From Coraliomargarita algicola (lineage in GTDB: Bacteria; Verrucomicrobiota; Verrucomicrobiia; Opitutales; Coraliomargaritaceae), in contig NZ_CP138858.1 of NCBI RefSeq assembly GCF_033878955.1, positions 1,116,001 through 1,180,000 of the forward strand: a stretch of DNA of 64,000 nt, in the 5' to 3' direction. Of the stretch, positions 18,861 to 27,391 are shown in pieces. Each line of letters starts with the position of its first letter. Position 1 is the first letter of the stretch. The notes under the pieces were generated by a model, which was not told where the DNA came from, did no database searches, and saw only the letters and a list, made by a program, of their open reading frames with translations. The position numbers and the translations under genes are program-made.

Positions 18861-19295
18861 ATGCTTAATTCTCCTATGACTTTAGAAGAAAAGAAGAACG
18901 CACTGGTCGAAGAGATCACACTTATTCCTGATGCCTATGAGCGCCTCGGCTACATCGTCGATCGCGGCAAAAAGGCTGAGGGGCTGCCCGAGGATCTACG
19001 GATCGACAGCTTTAAGATCGAAGGCTGCATGTCACAGCTTTGGGTCGTGCCGGCCTACCAGGATGGCCTTTGCAATTTCCAGTCCGAGTCCGACTCGGCC
19101 ATCGTGAAAGGAATCGCCAGCCTACTGTGCGACTTTTATAGCGACGCCAAACCAGAGGAAATCGTTCAAACAGATGCCGACTTTTTGGGCGACGTCGGTA
19201 TCACACAACACCTCTCCCCCAACCGCCGCAACGGTCTCAGCCGAATCGTGGAGTCCATTCAACGATTCGCGCAGTCCTGCCTGGCTGAATCGTAA
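18861..19295 (+). CDS. sufE: SufE-like Fe-S assembly sulfur acceptor
   Basis: 144 residues matching the SufE/CsdE family in length and motifs: PDAYERLGYIVDRG, the active Cys in IEGCMSQLWVV (about residue 55), and GDVGITQHLSPNRRNGL near the C-terminus. SufE takes sulfane sulfur from the cysteine desulfurase SufS for iron-sulfur cluster assembly in the cytoplasm. No other suf gene is in the window. The ATG at 18861 is used; the ATG at 18876 (MTLEEKKN) is an equally good start. Confidence 0.92.
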   Translation: MLNSPMTLEEKKNALVEEITLIPDAYERLGYIVDRGKKAEGLPEDLRIDSFKIEGCMSQLWVVPAYQDGLCNFQSESDSAIVKGIASLLCDFYSDAKPEEIVQTDADFLGDVGITQHLSPNRRNGLSRIVESIQRFAQSCLAES

Positions 19296-19297
19296 TT

Positions 19298-19327
19298 CGT
19301 CGGGTCTTCACTTGTGAGGCCCCGACG
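19298..19327. other. hairpin between sufE and tatD
   Basis: CGTCGGG (19298-19304) pairs perfectly with CCCGACG (19321-19327) over a 16-nt loop. No T-run follows on either side, so it is a weak terminator candidate or a structured leader of the next gene. Confidence 0.3.
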
Positions 19328-19373
19328 GAGGAGCACCGTAAAAAGCGTCACTGGCTAAGAAGCGATCACTCCC

Positions 19374-20078
19374 ATGCAACTCTACGACGCACATTGCCAT
19401 CCACAGGCATCCCTCCACAATCCGGTCGTCCTCAATGGAACCTGTCCTGAAGATTGGGCACAAATACTGAAGCTCGCGAATCAAAAGTCACAAATTATTC
19501 CCGCAATTGGCCTACATCCGTGGCAAGTGAATGACGCCCCCGACGATTGGCAGGCAAGCTTTCTACAACAGATCGCCGAAGCCAAAGCGGTGGGCGAAAT
19601 CGGCCTCGATCAATGGATCGACGGCCACCAGCTCGAACGGCAGCAAGCGGCCTTTTGCTGGCAATTGCAGCAAGCCGCACAACGTAATATGCCCGTTTCG
19701 ATCCACTGTCTCAAAGCAAGCGATCCATTACTCCGCATATTGAAAACACAGTCAGCGCCGAAGCGCGGCATCCACCTTCATGCTTACAGTGGCTCGGCCG
19801 AGCAGGTGCGCTCATTTACTGCACTCGGCGCCTATTTCTCATTTCACGCAGGTCAACTTCATCCAAAAGCAAAGAAAGCGCCCGCAGCCGTTCGAGCGGT
19901 GCCCTCCGATCGACTCTTGATTGAAAGCGATGCACCCGACACAATCCAAAACACTGTCAGCTATGGCGAGTTTTTGCAACATGGCTATCAACGCGTCGCC
20001 GAGCTGCGCGGACTGACCGTGGAAACGCTCGCCGAGCAAGTCGCCGCGAATTTTGCCCGCTATTTTCTAGATGATTGA
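19374..20078 (+). CDS. TatD-family metal-dependent hydrolase
   Basis: 234 residues with a TIM-barrel amidohydrolase pattern. Metal ligands are seen in YDAHCHPQ (near the N-terminus), AVGEIGLDQW (about 73-82), VSIHCLKA (about 108) and LLIESDAPD (about 182). The family includes TatD DNases and YcfH/YjjV-type hydrolases; the protein is slightly short at 234 residues. It acts in the cytoplasm, probably as a nuclease. Its stop overlaps the DUF983 gene start by 8 nt. Confidence 0.9.
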   Translation: MQLYDAHCHPQASLHNPVVLNGTCPEDWAQILKLANQKSQIIPAIGLHPWQVNDAPDDWQASFLQQIAEAKAVGEIGLDQWIDGHQLERQQAAFCWQLQQAAQRNMPVSIHCLKASDPLLRILKTQSAPKRGIHLHAYSGSAEQVRSFTALGAYFSFHAGQLHPKAKKAPAAVRAVPSDRLLIESDAPDTIQNTVSYGEFLQHGYQRVAELRGLTVETLAEQVAANFARYFLDD

Positions 20079-20529
20079 TCACACACTCGCCCCTCTTCCC
20101 AAAGTCAGCCACAGCGACATCGTACGCCGCGGCCTGCGATGCCAGTGTCCCAACTGCGGACAATCCAAGCTCTTTCGCTCGTTTCTGAAAATCCATCACC
20201 GTTGCCCCTATTGCGGAATGACTTTAGAACGCGGTGATGGCTATTACCTAGGCCCGCTTTGTATCAATTACGGGATCGCAGTCTTCGGCGCAGTAGCGCC
20301 ACTTTTACTTGCAGGCTTTGCAGGCTGGATACCTTTTATGCCAGCAATGATAGCAGCTGGCATCGCAGCACTACTGCTGCCGCTGCTACTCTACCGGATA
20401 TCCTGGAGCCTGTGGCTAATGAGCTACTACTTCTGCTTACCGGACGAACTACACGCCAATCGCCCCGAAGACAGCGATGAACTACTATTCGAAGAAGAAC
20501 ATAGGAACGGAATGAACGTCGAACGTTGA
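20071..20529 (+). CDS. DUF983 membrane protein with two CxxC zinc-finger motifs
   Basis: 152 residues. CQCPNCGQSKLF and HRCPYCGMTLERGDGYY give two CxxC pairs near residues 30-50, followed by two hydrophobic helices (about 65-90 and 95-120), the DUF983 layout. Function is unknown; relatives are small inner-membrane proteins sometimes found near respiratory genes. The gene overlaps tatD by 8 nt. The last codons (NVER) and the stop lie inside a copy of the dispersed repeat beginning at 20514. Confidence 0.85.
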   Translation: MIDHTLAPLPKVSHSDIVRRGLRCQCPNCGQSKLFRSFLKIHHRCPYCGMTLERGDGYYLGPLCINYGIAVFGAVAPLLLAGFAGWIPFMPAMIAAGIAALLLPLLLYRISWSLWLMSYYFCLPDELHANRPEDSDELLFEEEHRNGMNVER

Positions 20530-20626
20530 ACTCCCAACTTCGAATGTTGAATGCACGCACATTGAGTCCAACTCCTTAACCTCGCTTTATTCAACATTGG
20601 ACGTTCAAAGTTGGACGTTCGACGTT
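20514..20626. repeat. dispersed GAACGTTCGACGTT-type element, imperfect palindrome
   Basis: Left arm GAACGTCGAACGTTGAAC... (20514-20552) and right arm ATTCAACATTGGACGTTC... through GACGTT (20589-20626) are imperfect inverted copies. The element runs from within the 3' end of the DUF983 gene to the stop of the decarboxylase gene at 20627. Related copies are at 29085, 44978, 52941, 53220 and 62988. Confidence 0.7.
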
Positions 20627-21895
20627 CTACACTTCGTTGGCCCAAATATCTTCTAACTTCTGCCGGCGACGGATTAACTTTGCCGTGCCCTCCTGATCGA
20701 GCATCACTTCCGCAGCTTCGGGATACGAATTGTAGTGCTTGGGTGTCATTGCCGAGGCATAGGCTCCCGAGCCATCGATCACACAGTAGTCACCGATCTG
20801 AGCCACGGGTAAATTGCGGGTGGCCAGAAGCTCCGGGTCGCCCGGCGCAGGTGTCAAAATATCTCCGGATTCACAGCAGTGCCCCACCACCACGTATTCT
20901 TTAGAGCTGGCGGCTTCTTCACTCTGCAAGAGACTGATCGGGTGTTGCGCTCCGTAAATAGACGGACGCAGCAATTCCGTCATGCCAGTGTTGAGCTTGA
21001 TAAAATCATAGCCCTGCTCGCCGGTAGAGACGACATCTTGCACCTTGGACAGTAAGGCACAGGCATTCCCGACCAAGAAGGTGCCAGGCTCGACTTCGAG
21101 GCGAATCTGACGCCCGGTCTCGGCGGCGAACTCCTCAAACTTTTCCTTGATCGGCTGCCCCACCACTTGCAAGTCCGTCGACTTCTCATCCGGCATGCGC
21201 CCCACTTTGAAGCCACCTCCGAGATTGAGCGTCACCACATCGGGAAATTGACGCACCATCTCAAAATTCATCTTCGACACCTTGAGCCAAACCTCGGGAT
21301 CGCTGCCCGAGCCAATATGGGTGTGGATGCGCACCGCGGTGAGCGAATATTTAGCCAATAGCTCTTTGATCTGAGGAATCCACTCGTACCAAATACCAAA
21401 GCTAGAAGACGGCCCCCCCACATTGGTGCGATTATTACCGCCCGAGCCAGCGCCGGGGTTGATGCGAATACCGACTTCACCACCGGGCTTGAGTTGACCG
21501 AAACGTTCCAATTGAGCGAGCGAGCACGCGTTCAGCTTTATTCCTGCGTCTAAGAGCTCGCCCAAATCCTCTGGCAACTCTTGCGCACTCAGACTGATTT
21601 TCTCTGCGGCAATGCCCGCCGCCATCGCACGGAGTACCTCATGCCCCGACGACGCATCAATATGCAGCCCCGCTTGGGCAAAAATCTTCAAGATCGCCGC
21701 ATTCGGCGAAGCCTTCATCGCGTAACGAGCCGTCAAACCGAAGGCATTGGGAAAAGCAAGCACAGCGGCTGCATTGGCCTCCAATGTCTTTTGATCGTAG
21801 ACATATACGGGCGTGCCGAAGTTTTGGGCGACTGCATGAGCGCTCGTGTAATCTAGAAAGCGTGGCTGTATTTTCTGCACCATGCGAGAGAGCAA
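20627..21895 (-). CDS. lysA: diaminopimelate decarboxylase-like, fold-type III PLP enzyme
   Basis: 422 residues. The PLP lysine is in RYAMKASPN (Lys61). Other family motifs are HIDASSGHEVLRA, RINPGAGSG, IHTHIGSGSDPEVW, LNLGGGFKVG, LEVEPGTFLVG and CCESGDIL, where the Cys-Glu-Ser motif contributes to the active site at the dimer interface. The enzyme converts meso-diaminopimelate to L-lysine in the cytoplasm. The family also includes related decarboxylases, so the lysA name is likely rather than proven. The start may be the ATG at 21883 (MVQKIQP). It is convergent with the DUF983 gene and separated by the palindromic repeat. Confidence 0.85.
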   Translation of the reverse strand: MLSRMVQKIQPRFLDYTSAHAVAQNFGTPVYVYDQKTLEANAAAVLAFPNAFGLTARYAMKASPNAAILKIFAQAGLHIDASSGHEVLRAMAAGIAAEKISLSAQELPEDLGELLDAGIKLNACSLAQLERFGQLKPGGEVGIRINPGAGSGGNNRTNVGGPSSSFGIWYEWIPQIKELLAKYSLTAVRIHTHIGSGSDPEVWLKVSKMNFEMVRQFPDVVTLNLGGGFKVGRMPDEKSTDLQVVGQPIKEKFEEFAAETGRQIRLEVEPGTFLVGNACALLSKVQDVVSTGEQGYDFIKLNTGMTELLRPSIYGAQHPISLLQSEEAASSKEYVVVGHCCESGDILTPAPGDPELLATRNLPVAQIGDYCVIDGSGAYASAMTPKHYNSYPEAAEVMLDQEGTAKLIRRRQKLEDIWANEV

Positions 21896-21957
21896 ATGCG
21901 CTTCATACGCTCAGGCAAGCGCGAAACCGCACGGCTGCAAAACTTCCCCCTGCCCCT

Positions 21958-22461
21958 TTAAACTTTCGTCCGCGGCTCTGCGCGTTCACAGCCGTAGCTC
22001 TCTAACATCTCCGCCACCAATGCCGGTAAGTGCGTCAAATTCGAGCCAGCACCAGCAGCCTCTCCCGCGCAGCACACATAGCCCAGCTCATCTTCAATCG
22101 GCATCTCCAGCCCGCGCGTATCTAACCATGCGCGCACGGTGCGCAAGGATTCGACCCATTGTCGCAAGGAAAAGGCGCTGTCATCGCTAGATTCCAGTAA
22201 CTGTCGCCTCGCTGCAGCATTCTCTGTTCCTGAGAAATTAGCCTCCAAAAAGGAAAGCAACTGCGGAGAATCTCCAAACTGTGCTTTGAAAGCATCACTG
22301 CCCATGCTGTCAATAATCTCAACCATAGTCCCGCAGTAGTGGCACATTCCGCAGAAATCGCAAGTAGCACCAGCTATCGCTACACAAATTTCACAGAAAC
22401 CGTGTTGAGTCTTGCTCCTGTGAGAATCTGCTTTTGGCTGTAAAAGTTTACTATGCGCCAT
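21958..22461 (-). CDS. hypothetical Cys-rich N-terminal protein
   Basis: 167 residues from the ATG at 22461; not recognised. The N-terminal part has a cysteine cluster (CEIC, then CDFCGMCHYCG, about residues 25-48) that could bind metal or an Fe-S cluster. The rest is helical and acidic with LRQWVESLRTVRAWLDTRG and ends before the decarboxylase gene (62 nt). Its start overlaps the divergent NUDIX start (ATGcgcCAT), so one of the two starts may be wrong. Coding is supported by an uninterrupted frame and a sensible amino-acid composition. Confidence 0.6.
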   Translation of the reverse strand: MAHSKLLQPKADSHRSKTQHGFCEICVAIAGATCDFCGMCHYCGTMVEIIDSMGSDAFKAQFGDSPQLLSFLEANFSGTENAAARRQLLESSDDSAFSLRQWVESLRTVRAWLDTRGLEMPIEDELGYVCCAGEAAGAGSNLTHLPALVAEMLESYGCERAEPRTKV

Positions 22462-22914
22462 ATTCGAACAGCGGCACGAGCCCTCATCATTTTGGATCAA
22501 AAAGTCCTCGCCATCAAAATGCGCGACCGGACGGGTGTATTTTACATCCTACCGGGCGGAGGACAGCGCCATGGAGAGACCCTACGCCAAGGACTCGAGC
22601 GCGAGTGTCTGGAGGAGATTGGGACCGAAGTCGAAGTCGGCGAATTACTCTACATACGTGAGTATATCGGCAAAAATCACGAATTTCGCAAATCACACCA
22701 CGCCTTTCACCAAGTTGAACACGTCTTTAGCTGTTCACTGCCCAACCCCGCCGGCATCGGGCCGGGCACCGAACATGATAAAAAGCAGATCGGCGTAGAA
22801 TGGATCCCGCTCGCAGACTTGCCCCAGCGGCGTTTTCTGCCGGAAGCCATCAAACCATTTTTCAAAGACGGTGGCTTCAAGCCGAACAGCAACTACCTGG
22901 GAGATGTGAACTAA
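22453..22914 (+). CDS. NUDIX hydrolase
   Basis: 153 residues with a complete Nudix box (GGGQRHGETLRQGLERECLEEIG, GX5EX7REUXEEXGU pattern, about residues 36-58) binding the divalent metal. These enzymes hydrolyse nucleoside diphosphates linked to another group; the substrate is not evident. It is divergent from the Cys-rich gene, sharing the sequence at 22453-22461. Downstream (22923-22982) several nested inverted repeats precede rodA. Confidence 0.88.
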   Translation: MRHIRTAARALIILDQKVLAIKMRDRTGVFYILPGGGQRHGETLRQGLERECLEEIGTEVEVGELLYIREYIGKNHEFRKSHHAFHQVEHVFSCSLPNPAGIGPGTEHDKKQIGVEWIPLADLPQRRFLPEAIKPFFKDGGFKPNSNYLGDVN

Positions 22915-22922
22915 AAGCAGTG

Positions 22923-22982
22923 AGAATTGGCTAGCAGCCACTAGCCCAGACTGCCAGAACAGTCTTATAGTCTCCCAATTCT
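22923..22982. other. structured intergenic segment after the NUDIX gene
   Basis: AGAATTGG (22923-22930) pairs with CCAATTCT (22975-22982), enclosing a second hairpin AGACTG/CAGTCT (22948-22965). A run of nine T follows about 20 nt later, before the rodA start at 23024. It may be a terminator or a structured leader. Confidence 0.35.
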
Positions 22983-23023
22983 GAACTCCTAATCCACTAT
23001 TCTTTTTTTTTGCGCCGCAAAAA

Positions 23024-24277
<1,254 letters not shown>

Positions 24278-24364
24278 TGCTGATCCACCCACGCACACAC
24301 AGATTTGAGAGTCAGAACAGTCAAAACTTGGGATCCCCACCTCACCCACGGGAAACCAAGACCA

Positions 24365-26137
24365 ATGAACGACGAATCAACCACTCAAAACACTTCTAAT
24401 CACGATGCTAAGGGCAACGCCAATAGCGACGATCAATACACCAAAGAGCTCATTTCTGCTCCCAAGGAAAAAAAAGCTGAACGCATCGATACCCGTGCGC
24501 TCAAAGACGACGCAGCCAAACGTGAAAAGACCCAACCGCTGATCACTCGCATCGTCAAAGCGATCAAGGCGGAAAAAAAGTCCTACACCGAGCTCATCAT
24601 CAACTCCGAGCCACTCGAAAAACGTGTCGCCCTACTTCAGGACGGCGTGCTCGAGAAGTTCGAAGTCGAACGTACTGGTGAAGCGCGCGAAGTCGGCGCC
24701 ATTTTCAAGGGACGCATTCAAAACCTTGAGCCGGGGCTCAAGGCGGCTTTCGTCGATATCGGCGAAGAGAAAAATGCCTTCCTGCACTACTGGGACATCC
24801 TGCCAGCCGCCAAGGACAATACCATCGAAGTCGTCCGCGACAATAAATCTGAAAAGCAACGCAAGCGCGAAGCGGAAAAGATCACCGTCAAAGACATCCC
24901 ACGCCTCTACCCGATCGGCAGCGAGATCGTGCTACAGATCACCAAAGGCCAAATCGGCACTAAAGGACCACGCACCACCACCAATATCGCGCTGCCCGGC
25001 CGTTTCCTCGTGCTCATGCCTTACACCGGCACCCTGGGAATCTCCCGTAAGATTGAAGACAAAAAGGAGCGCTCCCGCCTGAAGGGCATCTTGCGCGACC
25101 TCACCTTGCCCGAAGGCATGGGCATCATCGTGCGCACCGCTGGCGAAGGTAAAAAGGCCCGCTACTTCATCCGCGACCTCCACATTTTGCTCAAGCGCTG
25201 GGAGGTGATCAACCAGCGTATGGAGTCCACCAAGAAGCCAGCCTGCCTCTACGTCGAGCCCGACATCGTCGGCCGCACCGTGCGTGACTTCCTCACCGAA
25301 GAAATCGACCGCGTGATGGTCGATAAAAAAGAAGACTACGACACAGTGATGGAAGAAGTCATGAAGATTTCCCCACGCTCCAAGTCGAAGATTCATATCT
25401 TCAAGGACGACATTCCCGTCTTTGAGCGCTTCAACATCGAGCGCCAAATCGAGCAAACTTACATGCGTTGCGTCCCGCTACCAGGCGGTGGCGAAATCGT
25501 GATCGAAGAGACCGAAGCGCTGATCTCGATCGACGTGAACACCGGCTCACACAAGAATAAGAACAAGGACGGCAAAGACTTCATCCTGCAGGTCAATTTG
25601 GAAGCGGCGACCGAGATCTGTCGCCAAGTACGTCTGCGTAACATCGGCGGCCTCATCATCCTCGACTTCATCGACATGAAGGCGAAAAAGGATCGCAACG
25701 CGGTGCTCGCACGCATGCGCCGCGAAATGGCCAACGACAAGGCGAAGAACCACATTCTGCCGATCTCCACACTCGGCATCATGCAAATGACGCGTCAGCG
25801 CCACTCGGAAAGTCACTCCAGCGGCATCTACACCGACTGCCCGTATTGCCACGGACGCGGCTCGGTCAAGAGCTCCCGCACCATGAGTGTTGAAGTGCAA
25901 CGCCGCCTAATCAGCGTGATTCGCCACATCCGCGCCCGCGACGGCCACGATAAGGAAATCGCCCTGCGCGTGTTGCTACACCCGACCAACCTTGAGCGCC
26001 TACGCCAGGAAGACGAAGACCTGCTGTTGGAGATCGAACAATCCTACGGCGCACGCCTGTCCTTCCGTGCCGACCCAATCTACCATGTCGAGAATTTCAA
26101 GATTATCGACATCGAAAGCGGTCAAGAGCAGCGCTAG
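24365..26137 (+). CDS. rng: ribonuclease E/G family endoribonuclease
   Basis: 590 residues from the ATG at 24365 (MNDESTTQN); an upstream in-frame ATG at 24305 would add 20 unlikely residues. A charged N-terminal extension (about 1-90) precedes the S1 domain (VGAIFKGRIQNLEPGLKAAF...). Then come the RNase H-like and 5'-sensor regions and the catalytic aspartates in ISIDVNTGS and GLIILDFIDMK, the magnesium-binding pair of RNase E/G. The zinc-link CPYCHGRG follows. It processes rRNA and degrades mRNA in the cytoplasm. It lacks the long C-terminal scaffold of RNase E, so it is RNase G-like. A strong terminator follows. Confidence 0.93.
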   Translation: MNDESTTQNTSNHDAKGNANSDDQYTKELISAPKEKKAERIDTRALKDDAAKREKTQPLITRIVKAIKAEKKSYTELIINSEPLEKRVALLQDGVLEKFEVERTGEAREVGAIFKGRIQNLEPGLKAAFVDIGEEKNAFLHYWDILPAAKDNTIEVVRDNKSEKQRKREAEKITVKDIPRLYPIGSEIVLQITKGQIGTKGPRTTTNIALPGRFLVLMPYTGTLGISRKIEDKKERSRLKGILRDLTLPEGMGIIVRTAGEGKKARYFIRDLHILLKRWEVINQRMESTKKPACLYVEPDIVGRTVRDFLTEEIDRVMVDKKEDYDTVMEEVMKISPRSKSKIHIFKDDIPVFERFNIERQIEQTYMRCVPLPGGGEIVIEETEALISIDVNTGSHKNKNKDGKDFILQVNLEAATEICRQVRLRNIGGLIILDFIDMKAKKDRNAVLARMRREMANDKAKNHILPISTLGIMQMTRQRHSESHSSGIYTDCPYCHGRGSVKSSRTMSVEVQRRLISVIRHIRARDGHDKEIALRVLLHPTNLERLRQEDEDLLLEIEQSYGARLSFRADPIYHVENFKIIDIESGQEQR

Positions 26138-26198
26138 CGCCTTATTCAGAAAAAAGCTGACATAAGCAAACTTCAGAAGCTCTAACTTATAGACAGAA

Positions 26199-26232
26199 TG
26201 GCTGGTAGGGACACCTACCAGCCATTGTTTTT
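26199..26232 (+). terminator. rho-independent terminator after the RNase gene
   Basis: A perfect 11-bp stem, TGGCTGGTAGG (26199-26209) with CCTACCAGCCA (26214-26224), has loop GACA. It is followed by TTGTTTTTT. Confidence 0.93.
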
Positions 26233-26317
26233 TGGCAAGCCTCCTAAAAAAATGAGTTAAGAAGTTCTCAGAGGGCGAGCCGCCTGCCAAGGGAGTCAAT
26301 GAATACGCCTTCCAGGA

Positions 26318-27385
26318 TCAAAGCTCAGCCGTGCCCGAGCCATAGGCATGGGCCAGCGCATATCCCTCGCCATCTTCAGACTTACCGGGCCAATTAACTA
26401 GATCATGTCCAGCCAAGTTGGCGGCTCTCAACACAACTGCATTGAGAAAACGCTCATAGTAAAATATAGCGAATGGCTCTGCGAGCGGAGAGCGAATAAT
26501 CGTCGGCGGGTTGATTCGCTCGAGCAAAGGCTGTAAACGAGTCAGCAAATCGACCTCAGCCGGAGTTTCACTGGTAAAAATCCAGCGATTGAGTGGTCGC
26601 ACTCGATCCGCCTGAAAGGGACCATGCGCATAATCAAAAACATCCCGAATACGTGGGGCCGCACAAAAAACAGTCTCCAGCACTTTGGCGGGTAGATTCT
26701 GCGCATAGAGCGAGCTGCTGTTAGTAAAATAAAAGTCGGTCCCAGCCAGCAATTCCGCCGCGCAGCGCTCCAGGCTTGCCACATCTGGCAACTCTGCCGC
26801 CCACACTTGGCGCAGCAGCGACTGCATCGGAACCACCGGGCCATGGTGCGAAAGCGACTGTTGGATCTGCCAAGCCGCAAGCAACGCACAAATCGGACCA
26901 ATCACCCGCGGCAAAATCTCAAATTCATCCTCCATCGGATGCGTCAGGATCATGGCACCTTCCCTCTCCAAGCGCTCTAAGAGAGCCGCGCGATCGACCT
27001 TCCCCGCCTGCCTCTGCCCCTCCACTGTGGATGAAGTGACAAGTGTCAAACCTGCAAAATGTTCGCGACCTGCAATAGCAATCTGCGCATTTGGCGAGAG
27101 CCCCTGAGTGAAAACGACAAGCTGCTTGGCCGCACAGCCAGCAGGCAGTTCAGCATAGAAAGCTGCGGTGGGTAAAAACTCCGCCTGCACCACTCCAGTG
27201 CGATTCAACAGCGACACGAGATACTTCGCAGCAGCCTCCGAACTGCCAATCCCGGTAACGGCGACCTGCTCAATCCCCCCCAAGAGACAATGACCAGGCA
27301 ATGAGGCATCCCAAGTAAGCTGCAAATACTGCGGCACCTGCTCGATACGCGCTGCGAGAATGTCTAATCCACTAGGTGGCACCAT
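26318..27385 (-). CDS. SIS-domain protein
   Basis: 355 residues. Two sugar-isomerase-like halves are visible: VAVTGIGSSEAAAKYLVSL (about 40-58) with VVFTQGLSPNAQIAIAGR (about 88) in the first, and an FYFTNSSSLYAQNLPAKVLE / FDYAHGPFQAD region (about 215-265) in the second. This is the layout of the isomerase part of glucosamine-6-phosphate synthase (GlmS) and its relatives, without a glutaminase domain. It probably binds a phosphosugar or a related ligand. It starts 6 nt after the tandem GTP-cyclohydrolase-like gene and must be co-transcribed with it, so the two may share a pathway. The substrate is unknown. Confidence 0.75.
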   Translation of the reverse strand: MVPPSGLDILAARIEQVPQYLQLTWDASLPGHCLLGGIEQVAVTGIGSSEAAAKYLVSLLNRTGVVQAEFLPTAAFYAELPAGCAAKQLVVFTQGLSPNAQIAIAGREHFAGLTLVTSSTVEGQRQAGKVDRAALLERLEREGAMILTHPMEDEFEILPRVIGPICALLAAWQIQQSLSHHGPVVPMQSLLRQVWAAELPDVASLERCAAELLAGTDFYFTNSSSLYAQNLPAKVLETVFCAAPRIRDVFDYAHGPFQADRVRPLNRWIFTSETPAEVDLLTRLQPLLERINPPTIIRSPLAEPFAIFYYERFLNAVVLRAANLAGHDLVNWPGKSEDGEGYALAHAYGSGTAEL

Positions 27386-27391
27386 GTTATT

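Noticed and set aside
24932..25456. Antisense open frame in the RNase gene
   Set aside because: Shadow of a well supported gene; composition is artificial.
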